DNA of 33,450 bases, from NCBI GenBank assembly GCA_949948895.1, contig CATLHE010000016.1:1-33450 (forward strand), in the 5' to 3' direction. Position 1 is the stretch's first letter. Every line of letters starts with the position of its first letter. A model generated the notes under the pieces. It made no database searches. It was not told the DNA's origin and saw nothing but the letters and a program-made list of their open reading frames with translations. Source of the DNA: an uncultured Christensenella sp. Its GTDB lineage: Bacteria; Bacillota; Clostridia; Christensenellales; Pumilibacteraceae. This document shows, piece by piece, positions 16,114-23,412 of the stretch. A program made the translations under genes and the position numbers.

Positions 16114-17379
16114 ATGAAGATTTACGACGGCAAGAATTTTTTTATTTACGGCGACGGCACGTCGGGGCGGGCGGCGCTTCGAGCTATCAAAAAACACGGC
16201 GGCAAAGCTAAGATATATTCGGACAAGAACGGTGTTTTTGTAAAGCCCAAGGACGGAGTGTACGACGGTGCGGTCATAAGCCCCGGTATAAGACGCGATC
16301 ACGCCGTTTACGACTATGCCCTAGCAAATAAGATACCCACGACGGGCGAAGTCGAGATAGGTTTTGCCATAGCCGATTGCCCCGTTATAGGCGTGACGGG
16401 CACAAACGGCAAGACGACTGTGACAAGTCTTATCGCGGCTATGCTCGGCGGTACGGCATGCGGCAATATCGGCTATCCCATAACGACGGCGGCGGAGCGA
16501 GAAAAGAAAGTATTGGTATGCGAGCTGTCGAGTTTTCAGCTGTACGATGCGGTCATATACCCCAAAGCGGCGGTTATAACCAATATCGAAGCCGATCACA
16601 TCGATTGGCACGGTTCGTTTGAAGAATATTGCCGCTGTAAGTGCAATATCGCGTCGAATATGGACGGCGACGGCGTTTTGGTATTGGGCGAGGACGTCAA
16701 AGTGGGCGCGCTCAAAACGCTTAAAACGGAAGCGAGGATAATACGTTGCAGTTCGGTCGGCGCGGTTGACGGCGCGTATATAGAAGACGGGTTTTTCAAG
16801 TTTTTCGGCGAGCGCGTTTGCTCGACGGACTATCTCAGGCTGGGCGGCGCGCACAATCTCAAAAACGCGCTTACAGCCGTCGCCGTTGCCAAGAGCATGG
16901 GCGCGGATAACCGCGATATAATAAAAGCGCTGTCTACCGCCAAGCTCGACGCGCACCGCGTGGAATACGTCGGCACGGCGTGCGGAAAAAAGTGGATAGA
17001 CGACAGCAAAGCGACTAATATCGCGGCGTGTCTCGCGGCGGTGGAAACAACGCATGACAGCGTTTGTTTGATAGTAGGCGGACGCAATAAGGGTTTGGAT
17101 TTCGAACCGCTTTTTCGCGAACTTCCCGAGCGCGTGATTGATGTGATAGCTATGGGCGAGTGCGGCGAGGACGTATCGGAGGCGGCGGAGCGCGCAAAGT
17201 TTAGCGGAAGTGTGATAATCGCGGACAGACTTTCTGCGGCGGTGTCGGCGGCTACGAAAAGCGCGGCGCAAACGGTGCTTCTGTCGCCTTGCTGTGCGTC
17301 TTTCGACGAGTTCGGAAACTACGCCGAGCGCGGCGACAGCTTCAAAGCCGAAGTGAATGCGTTGCGGGGGCGGAAATGA
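16114..17379 (+). CDS. murD: UDP-MurNAc-L-alanine:D-glutamate ligase MurD
   Basis: This cytoplasmic Mur ligase adds D-Glu to UDP-MurNAc-L-Ala. With the ATG at 16114 it has 421 aa, slightly short for MurD. It has the N-terminal nucleotide-sugar domain (YGDGTSGRAA near the start), the ATP loop TGTNGKTT from residue 95, the NIEADHIDWH segment and the DDSKATN motif of MurD. The open frame extends upstream into mraY, but that part is out of the mraY frame and unlike MurD. An ATG at 16087 is another possibility. No Shine-Dalgarno sequence precedes 16114. The stop overlaps the ftsW start (ATGA). Confidence 0.95.
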   Translation: MKIYDGKNFFIYGDGTSGRAALRAIKKHGGKAKIYSDKNGVFVKPKDGVYDGAVISPGIRRDHAVYDYALANKIPTTGEVEIGFAIADCPVIGVTGTNGKTTVTSLIAAMLGGTACGNIGYPITTAAEREKKVLVCELSSFQLYDAVIYPKAAVITNIEADHIDWHGSFEEYCRCKCNIASNMDGDGVLVLGEDVKVGALKTLKTEARIIRCSSVGAVDGAYIEDGFFKFFGERVCSTDYLRLGGAHNLKNALTAVAVAKSMGADNRDIIKALSTAKLDAHRVEYVGTACGKKWIDDSKATNIAACLAAVETTHDSVCLIVGGRNKGLDFEPLFRELPERVIDVIAMGECGEDVSEAAERAKFSGSVIIADRLSAAVSAATKSAAQTVLLSPCCASFDEFGNYAERGDSFKAEVNALRGRK

Positions 17380-18626
17380 AAGAAAAACGTTTACGTAAAA
17401 AACGCGATCCGTTCGGTTCGCATATAAACGACCCGCTGGGGCGGTCGGATATAGTGCTTGTGGCAGTTACGCTGGCGCTCGTGGCGTTCGGAGTGCTCAT
17501 GGTATATTCCGCGGGCATGTACTCGGGCGAAAAGATGTACGGCACAAAGTACTATTTTGTGTATAAACAGCTTTTGGGCGCGGGGTTGGGGCTTGCCGCG
17601 ATGTTTTTGTTTTCGCGTATCGACTATCGCGTTCTGTATAAACTCAGATACGTAATACTCGCGGTTTCCGTCGTACTGCTCGCTATCGTGTTTATCCCGT
17701 CGGTCGGGATAGAAAACTACGGAGCGAGACGGTGGATAAACCTGCCGTTTTTTACGATACAGGCGAGCGAAGTCGGTAAGTTCGGGTTTATAGTGTTTGC
17801 CGCGGCGTATCTCGGGACAAGACCCGATAAGGTAACTAGTTTTAAGGGTATCCTGCCGGTAATAGGCGTGGGCGGGACTATGTGCGTGCTCATAATTTTG
17901 GAGCCGAACATGTCGGTGACTATATGTATGGCGGCGCTCATGATAGTCATGCTGTTTTTGAGCGGCGCAAAGATCAAGCATTTGCTAGCCGTAATAGCGC
18001 CTTTGATAGCGGCGGCGGTGGTGCTTATATTGATAGAGCCGTACCGTTTCAAAAGGCTTATGGCGTTTATCGATCCGTGGGACAGTCCGCTTGCGGAAGG
18101 GTATCAGTTGATACAGTCGTATTTCGGATTGGGCGCGGGCGGATTTTTCGGCGTCGGGCTGTTCAATTCGCGGCAAAAGTATTTATTCCTGCCGTTTTCG
18201 GAAAGCGATTTCATATTCAGCGTGATAGGCGAGGAGCTCGGACTTTTCGGCTGTATGATAGTGCTCATCGCGTATATCATAATGATACGGCGAGCGCTGA
18301 AAGTAGCGCAGGGCGCGCCAGACAGGTTCGGCTCGCTGCTGTGCTCGGGCATAGCCGCAATAATCGCGATACAAGTTATGGTAAACGTGGCGGTCGTAAC
18401 GGGAAGCATACCGCCTACCGGTCTTCCGTTGCCGTTTATAAGCAGCGGCAGTTCGGGTCTTATCGTGTTTATGTCGGGTATAGGCGTGGTAAACTCGGTA
18501 AAGCGTCGCAGTCATAAAAGTTCGCCGTTGGCTTTTATTAAACCCGTTGGCAAAGTCAAGCCGCCCCGTGCCGAAAAAACGAATAAGCGCGCGAAAACAA
18601 AAATGCGAAAAGCCGCAACACATTAA
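17376..18626 (+). CDS. ftsW: SEDS peptidoglycan glycosyltransferase FtsW/SpoVE
   Basis: This 416-aa polytopic protein polymerises lipid II into glycan strands together with the class B PBP encoded upstream. About ten TM segments are visible. Motifs of the SEDS family include GARRWI after span 4, the large loop with FIDPWDSPLAEGYQ and QS, and IGEELG near span 8. The PEAHTDFIF-like motif is PFSESDFIF here. The ATG at 17376 overlaps the murD stop by 4 bases, with GGGGGCGG upstream as ribosome site. A basic, Lys/Arg-rich tail of about 40 residues ends the protein. SpoVE and FtsW cannot be separated by eye, and murG does not follow. Confidence 0.94.
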   Translation: MKEKRLRKKRDPFGSHINDPLGRSDIVLVAVTLALVAFGVLMVYSAGMYSGEKMYGTKYYFVYKQLLGAGLGLAAMFLFSRIDYRVLYKLRYVILAVSVVLLAIVFIPSVGIENYGARRWINLPFFTIQASEVGKFGFIVFAAAYLGTRPDKVTSFKGILPVIGVGGTMCVLIILEPNMSVTICMAALMIVMLFLSGAKIKHLLAVIAPLIAAAVVLILIEPYRFKRLMAFIDPWDSPLAEGYQLIQSYFGLGAGGFFGVGLFNSRQKYLFLPFSESDFIFSVIGEELGLFGCMIVLIAYIIMIRRALKVAQGAPDRFGSLLCSGIAAIIAIQVMVNVAVVTGSIPPTGLPLPFISSGSSGLIVFMSGIGVVNSVKRRSHKSSPLAFIKPVGKVKPPRAEKTNKRAKTKMRKAATH

Positions 18627-18631
18627 AAGTG

Positions 18632-18660
18632 TTGCAAAATTACACGATTAGAGATATAAT
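18632..18660 (+). promoter_or_regulatory. Promoter of the two-gene membrane protein unit
   Basis: TTGCAA (18632-18637) and TATAAT (18655-18660) are spaced by 17 bp, only 6 bases before the GTG start at 18667. A 7-bp hairpin (GCAACAC 18615-18621, GTGTTGC 18629-18635) spans the ftsW stop codon and overlaps the -35 box. It lacks a T-run. Confidence 0.7.
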
Positions 18661-18666
18661 AACCGT

Positions 18667-19797
18667 GTGAAATACGTTGCCGCAACATTTTCATATCTGA
18701 AAAAGCATTTTTGGCTGCCGCTCGCGGTCATGATCGTTCCGTCCGTGATAGCGTGCTTTTTGTATTCGCCCTATTGGGAAGTATCGTTCGTTTCGGCGTA
18801 CGATTACTATCCCTACGTACCCATAAAGCAGTCGTTCAGAATAATTTTCGGCGATCCGTGGCTGTATTTATGGCCGGTAATAGTTATCGGTATATTTCAG
18901 GTAGTGGGCGCGGCGCTCATAACGTCGGCCATCGGCACGCATTTACGCACGGGTAAGCTCTCGCTCAAACACCCGTTCAGAATGGTAAACACCGCAATAT
19001 TTCCCACTGCGTTGTGCGTCGCGATAATGTGCGCCGTTTCCATTTTGTGGCGCTTTATATTATTCGGACTGACAACGCTCGTTTGCGTCATAGGAAACGC
19101 GGCGGGACTACCTGCGGGCGCGACGCTTGCCGTCATAGCCGTTATAGCGTGTGTGATGTTCTTTTTTCACGTGCTTATAATAACGCCCATGCTGTACTGG
19201 TCGCCGATAATGGCGTTTTACGGTTACGGGTTTCGCGACGCGGCTGCGGCGTCGTTCAAACTGATATCGGGTAAAAAAGTATTCGGCGGACTGTTCTTTC
19301 CGATGTTGCTGTGCGCCGCGATACAACTTCTTATCGGCTTTTTAAACGTGCACGTTTGGATAACGTGGGTAATGGACGCCGTAATATTCCTCGTTACCAA
19401 CGCTTACGTGCCCGTGTACGTCGTAATATCGTTCTATAAAATAAGCGGGCTCGATCGACGTGACGTGCTCCCGTACGAGCTCTCGCTTCCGTCGCCCGTC
19501 AGACAAACCGCGACGACGGCGGCTAAGGCGAGCGGAGCGACCGAACCTAAAGCCGACGAAAGTGAATCGGAAACACCCAAGAATAAAACCGATAACAAGA
19601 ACAAAGCCGATAAACATTCGGATAAGAAGACTGCGGAAAAAGGCGCGCGCGCAAAAAACGACGGCAAAAAGCAGTCAAACAAGACTGAAAAGTCGGGCAA
19701 AACTTCGGTAAAACCGCGCGAGACAAAACGCGTAGAGCCGAAACCGTCGAAGCAGGAAGCAAAAAGTTCGGCGACGGGAGGCGAAGATGTCGTTTAA
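18667..19797 (+). CDS. Polytopic membrane protein with Lys/Glu-rich C-terminal tail
   Basis: I do not recognise this 376-aa protein as a named family. The first 265 residues contain about six hydrophobic spans, with a short aromatic first loop (SAYDYYPYVP). The last 105 residues are almost only Lys, Glu, Asp, Ser, Thr and Ala and are presumably disordered and cytoplasmic, able to bind nucleic acid or acidic partners. The GTG start at 18667 is chosen because the TATAAT box ends six bases before it; no ribosome site is seen. It overlaps the next gene by 11 bases. The two proteins are alike in size and in their pattern of paired spans, so they may form a complex. Confidence 0.75.
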   Translation: MKYVAATFSYLKKHFWLPLAVMIVPSVIACFLYSPYWEVSFVSAYDYYPYVPIKQSFRIIFGDPWLYLWPVIVIGIFQVVGAALITSAIGTHLRTGKLSLKHPFRMVNTAIFPTALCVAIMCAVSILWRFILFGLTTLVCVIGNAAGLPAGATLAVIAVIACVMFFFHVLIITPMLYWSPIMAFYGYGFRDAAAASFKLISGKKVFGGLFFPMLLCAAIQLLIGFLNVHVWITWVMDAVIFLVTNAYVPVYVVISFYKISGLDRRDVLPYELSLPSPVRQTATTAAKASGATEPKADESESETPKNKTDNKNKADKHSDKKTAEKGARAKNDGKKQSNKTEKSGKTSVKPRETKRVEPKPSKQEAKSSATGGEDVV

Positions 19798-20713
19798 AAA
19801 CGCGCTTAAAAATCTCGTGGCCAATTTCGGTACGGTCTGGGCGCTACTATTGTACATGGTGATATTCGCCGCCGTCATAACGGGTGTAAGTCTGCCGTTT
19901 TTGTTGCCCGTGCTGAGAGAATTCGATAGAGCGGGGGTTTTCCGCGAGCTCGGCGGCGCGTTCTCGTCGATCTTCGGCGAAGGCGGATGGCAGGGTTTTA
20001 CGACGGGCTTGGATTCCGTATACAATTCGGTGGTAAACGTATTCGACAGCAATGATACCGTAGCGACTCTTACCGTATCGTTCGTAATTTTTGTCGTGAT
20101 CATCGGGTTCAGATTCTTTTTGGGACTGCACGAGATCCCGCTCGCGACTGTCATAGACGGAAGAATGTCAAGCAACGCGCGCTACGGTTTGGGCGGTAAG
20201 TTCTTTTCTACGCTGGGCGTGTCGGTGCGTTATTCGTTTGCGAAAATGCTGTATACCGTTATTTTCGACGCGGCGCTCTTTGCGATACTGTACGGACTCA
20301 AAGTCGCTATAGTCTCGAACGTAGCGTTTCTTTTCGCGGGAATATTCGTCGCGGTGCTGTTTCTGTCGTTTCGGTTTTCCGTTTCGGCGTGCTGGGCGCC
20401 CATGGTAGCCTGCGGCGAGGCGGGCGTGGTAAAAGGTTTTGTGCGCTCGGCGCGGCTGTGTTTTAAAAACTTCGGCACTTTTTTCTCGACGTATTTCGTT
20501 TCTTTTATATTGTTGTTTGCGCTGGGACTGTTTGTAACGGTGTTTACTCTCGGCGCGGGACTTGTCATAGTCTTGCCCGTATCGGTAACGTACTTCGCTT
20601 ATCTCAACGCGACCGAGTTCTTCGGCAAGACGGGAAAGAGATACTACGTAGACGGTGCTGTGGTGATAACTCCCGTCAATCTGTCGGAAGACAATATCGC
20701 GACGGAAGACTGA
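19787..20713 (+). CDS. Polytopic membrane protein of unknown function
   Basis: This 308-aa protein has about six TM spans and begins with a short amphipathic, basic segment (MSFKNALKNLV). A long loop after span 1 (residues about 45-95) contains many Gly, Phe and Asp residues. Segments such as ACWAPMVACGEAG before the last spans recall membrane proteins annotated as DUF975-like or as glycerophosphodiesterase membrane domains, but the match is too weak to name. The ATG at 19787 has GGGAGG 7 bases upstream and overlaps the preceding gene by 11 bases, so translation is probably coupled. A strong bidirectional terminator follows. Confidence 0.75.
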   Translation: MSFKNALKNLVANFGTVWALLLYMVIFAAVITGVSLPFLLPVLREFDRAGVFRELGGAFSSIFGEGGWQGFTTGLDSVYNSVVNVFDSNDTVATLTVSFVIFVVIIGFRFFLGLHEIPLATVIDGRMSSNARYGLGGKFFSTLGVSVRYSFAKMLYTVIFDAALFAILYGLKVAIVSNVAFLFAGIFVAVLFLSFRFSVSACWAPMVACGEAGVVKGFVRSARLCFKNFGTFFSTYFVSFILLFALGLFVTVFTLGAGLVIVLPVSVTYFAYLNATEFFGKTGKRYYVDGAVVITPVNLSEDNIATED

Positions 20714-20735
20714 AATTGAATTTATTTATGCAATA

Positions 20736-20773
20736 AACAAGCCGTATCGCTGTGATACGGCTTGTTGCTTTTT
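20736..20773. terminator. Bidirectional terminator between convergent genes
   Basis: A perfect 13-bp stem (AACAAGCCGTATC / GATACGGCTTGTT) with a 5-base loop is followed by five T residues on the plus strand. On the minus strand only a short T-rich stretch follows, so it probably serves the plus gene best and serA less well. Confidence 0.9.
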
Positions 20774-20795
20774 AAATTATCTTGTGCGACGAAAC

Positions 20796-21950
20796 TCAAA
20801 TTTTGCGGACGCGTATGACGTTTTCGCGCGCGGATATATCGTTTATTATTTTTTGCGGAAGATCGTCCGCGCAGTCTATTATGGTGTAAGCATAGTCGCC
20901 GCGCGATTGCGATACGAAGTTTTCTATATTGATCCCCGCTTGCGAAACGATATCGGTAATAGAGTTGAGCACATTTTTCACGTTGCGGTGTATGACTGTG
21001 ATACGGCATTCGCCCGCACGCGGAGCGGAGCAGGCGGGGAAGTTGACCGAGTTTTTGATATTGCCGTTTTCTATAAAGTCGCGCAGTTCGTGCGCCGCCA
21101 TTACCGCGCAGTTATCTTCGGCTTCCTCTGTGGACGCGCCGAGATGCGGCATGACGGTGATGCCTTTTACGCCTATGAGCTCGGGCGCGGCAAAGTCCGT
21201 TACGTACGCGCCTATCTTGCCGCACTCTACCGCCGCTTTTACGTCGGCGTTTACGCAAAGCTCGCCGCGGGAAAGATTGATTATTTTGACGCCGTTTTTC
21301 ATCTTGGAAATAGCTTCGGCGTTTATCGTGCCGCGCGTGCCGTCGGTGAGCGGAACGTGTAGCGTGATATAATCGGAGTTCGCGAACAGATCGGCGAGGC
21401 TATCCGTTTTAGTTATGTTGTGATTGAGCTTCCACGCCGAGTCGATGGAAATATACGGGTCGTAGCCGAGAACGTTCATTCCGAGCCTTACAGCATTGTT
21501 TCCGACCTGAACGCCTATCGCGCCGAGCCCGACAACGCCCAAAGTCTTGCCCATGATTTCGCAGCCTGCGAAATTCTTTTTGCCTTTTTCCACCTGCTTG
21601 GCGACGTCGTCGCCCTTGAGCGTTTTAACCCATTCTATACCGTCGACCACTCCGCGCGAAGCCAGAAAAAGCGCCAAAAGACAGAGCTCTTTTACGGCGT
21701 TGGCGTTTGCGCCCGGCGTGTTGAAAACGACAACGCCTTTTTCCGCATACTCCGCGACGGGAATATTGTTGACGCCCGCGCCCGCTCGCGCCACGGCAAT
21801 AACGCTGTCTGGCAAAGCGTAGTCGTGCATAGAAAACGATCTGAGCAGTACTGCTATCGGGTCTTTGGCGTTATCGCATAGCGCATAACCGCCGCCGAGC
21901 GCGCCCTTTGCTAGGTGGGATATCGAATTGAGTGTGAGTATATTTTTCAT
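20796..21950 (-). CDS. serA: D-3-phosphoglycerate dehydrogenase
   Basis: This enzyme oxidises 3-phosphoglycerate to 3-phosphohydroxypyruvate with NAD, the first step of serine synthesis. It has 384 aa: a substrate domain of about 95 residues, a Rossmann domain with GVVGLGAIG near residue 140, the catalytic Arg in NLSRGE, a Glu in APELIG and the catalytic His in MPHLGAST. Residues from about 315 on form an ACT domain (RNVKNVLNSITDIV onward) that should bind serine as feedback inhibitor. This is the short form with a single ACT domain. It lies 34 bases after serC and is probably cotranscribed with it. Confidence 0.95.
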   Translation of the reverse strand: MKNILTLNSISHLAKGALGGGYALCDNAKDPIAVLLRSFSMHDYALPDSVIAVARAGAGVNNIPVAEYAEKGVVVFNTPGANANAVKELCLLALFLASRGVVDGIEWVKTLKGDDVAKQVEKGKKNFAGCEIMGKTLGVVGLGAIGVQVGNNAVRLGMNVLGYDPYISIDSAWKLNHNITKTDSLADLFANSDYITLHVPLTDGTRGTINAEAISKMKNGVKIINLSRGELCVNADVKAAVECGKIGAYVTDFAAPELIGVKGITVMPHLGASTEEAEDNCAVMAAHELRDFIENGNIKNSVNFPACSAPRAGECRITVIHRNVKNVLNSITDIVSQAGINIENFVSQSRGDYAYTIIDCADDLPQKIINDISARENVIRVRKI

Positions 21951-21984
21951 GGCGATTTCCTTTTATGATGGATTTTGCGACGCG

Positions 21985-23067
21985 TCACGCTTTGTGCGCG
22001 CGCTCGAACTTTTGCATAAACTCGATAAGCGCGTCAACGCCCTCTTCGGGCATGGCATTGTAGATGGACGCGCGCATACCGCCGACAAGTCGATGTCCTT
22101 TTATCGATACAAGACCGTTTGCCGCCGCTTCCTTGACGAACAGACCGTCAAGCTCTTCGGACGGACTTACGAACGGCACGTTCATCAAAGAACGGTAACG
22201 CTTTTCCACGCCGTTTTTGTAAAAGTCAGACGAATCGATATAATCGTACAGCTTTTTCGCTTTGCGCTCGTTTATCTTTTGGATAGCCGATACGCCGCCG
22301 ATTTCTTTGAGATACTTCAAAACTTCCGCGACGACGTAGGTCGAAAAGCAGGGCGGCGTGTTGTAAAGGCTCTTGTTTTTTACTTGTTCGGCATACCTGA
22401 GCATAACGGGACAGCGCTCGCTTGCGCGCTCGGTCAGATCGTGGCGAACTATAACTATCGTGACGCCCGCAGGTCCGACGTTTTTTTGCGCGCCCGCATA
22501 GACTATGGCGAACTTCTTTACGTCGAGAGGTTGACTGAGTATCATTGACGAGGCGTCGCATACCAAAGGTATTCCGCCCGTTTCGGGTATCTTGTCGTAA
22601 CGCGTTCCGAAGATCGTGTTATTGTAACAAATATGCACGTAGTCGGCGTCTTTTCTGAAAAGCGCGGGCGAGAGTTCGGGAATGTAAGTGAAGTTTTTGT
22701 CCTTACTGCTCGCGGCGACCTTGGCGTCAACGAACCGACTCCCTTCTTCGTAGGCTTTGCCCGAAAAATTGCCGGTAACTACATAGTCGGCTTTGCCGCT
22801 CGTCGTTCCGATATTGAGCGGGACAGCCGAAAACTGATTGGTCGCGCCGCCCTGAACAAACAGTACGTCGTAGTTATCCGGAATATCCATAAGCTCGCGC
22901 AAAAGCGACTCTGCGTCCGCGTTGATCTTTTCGTAAGGCTTTGAGCGGTGGCTCATCTCCATGACGGACATTCCCGTGCCGTCGTAATCGATCAGATCTT
23001 TTTGCACTCTCTCGAGAACGGGCTTTGGCAGCATCCCCGGTCCTGCCGAAAAATTGTAAACTCTCAT
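21985..23067 (-). CDS. serC: Phosphoserine aminotransferase
   Basis: This 360-aa PLP aminotransferase (class V fold) converts 3-phosphohydroxypyruvate and glutamate to phosphoserine, the second step of serine synthesis. The N-terminus NFSAGPG is a family signature. The PLP Lys is near residue 195 in the AGAQKNVGPAG segment, and QGGATNQF binds the cofactor phosphate. The ATG at 23067 follows AAGGAG in a leader of about 33 bases. It is the first gene of a two-gene operon with serA. The third enzyme of the pathway, SerB, is not in this window. Confidence 0.96.
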   Translation of the reverse strand: MRVYNFSAGPGMLPKPVLERVQKDLIDYDGTGMSVMEMSHRSKPYEKINADAESLLRELMDIPDNYDVLFVQGGATNQFSAVPLNIGTTSGKADYVVTGNFSGKAYEEGSRFVDAKVAASSKDKNFTYIPELSPALFRKDADYVHICYNNTIFGTRYDKIPETGGIPLVCDASSMILSQPLDVKKFAIVYAGAQKNVGPAGVTIVIVRHDLTERASERCPVMLRYAEQVKNKSLYNTPPCFSTYVVAEVLKYLKEIGGVSAIQKINERKAKKLYDYIDSSDFYKNGVEKRYRSLMNVPFVSPSEELDGLFVKEAAANGLVSIKGHRLVGGMRASIYNAMPEEGVDALIEFMQKFERAHKA

Positions 23068-23107
23068 AATGCTCCTTAAAGTAAAGTCTTTTAATTATAT
23101 ATGCGGT

Positions 23108-23136
23108 ATTATACTATTTTGCGGGCGTAAGGTCAA
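23108..23136 (-). promoter_or_regulatory. Promoter of serC-serA
   Basis: On the minus strand, TTGACC (23136-23131) and TATAAT (23113-23108) are spaced by 17 bp. The leader is too short for a T-box or riboswitch. Confidence 0.82.
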
Positions 23137-23292
23137 GCAAATGCGCGATGGGCAAGTCGACTTGAAAAAACAGAAACGCGGGATATTCCAAAAAAACGAA
23201 AATGCGCCCTTTTTTGCAATTATAATCGTCCTAAATTGTGAATAAAGTATGAATAAAAGCAAAAAAATGCCCGTTTTTTTGGGTTGTTTATA

Positions 23293-23321
23293 TTGACAAT
23301 GCAACATTTATGTATTATAAT
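23293..23321 (+). promoter_or_regulatory. Perfect consensus promoter of the giant-protein operon
   Basis: TTGACA (23293-23298) and TATAAT (23316-23321) are spaced by exactly 17 bp, identical to the sigma-A consensus. Transcription should begin near 23328, giving a leader of about 85 bases before the ATG at 23413. Such a promoter suggests strong, constitutive expression unless repressed. Confidence 0.88.
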
Positions 23322-23412
23322 TACTACGTGCATATTGTCGAATAGTGTATTATTCGGCGGTATGTCCGTTAATTAAACGCGATAAATCTCGGTTCAAGTA
23401 GGGTAACTTTCT

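Larger units (their letters stand above)
23068..23412. other. 345-bp divergent intergenic region
   Basis: No gene is seen in this AT-rich stretch. It holds the serC promoter (minus strand) and the promoter of the giant-protein operon (plus strand). Between them are a symmetric A7/T7 pair around a six-base GC-containing centre (23261-23280) and several A- or T-runs, for example after 23180 and at 23211-23218. These may bend the DNA or bind a regulator, but no known operator is recognised. Confidence 0.6.

Noticed and set aside
23068-23107. T-box or riboswitch in front of serC
   Set aside because: The leader between the -10 box and the start codon is only about 35 bases, too short for either.
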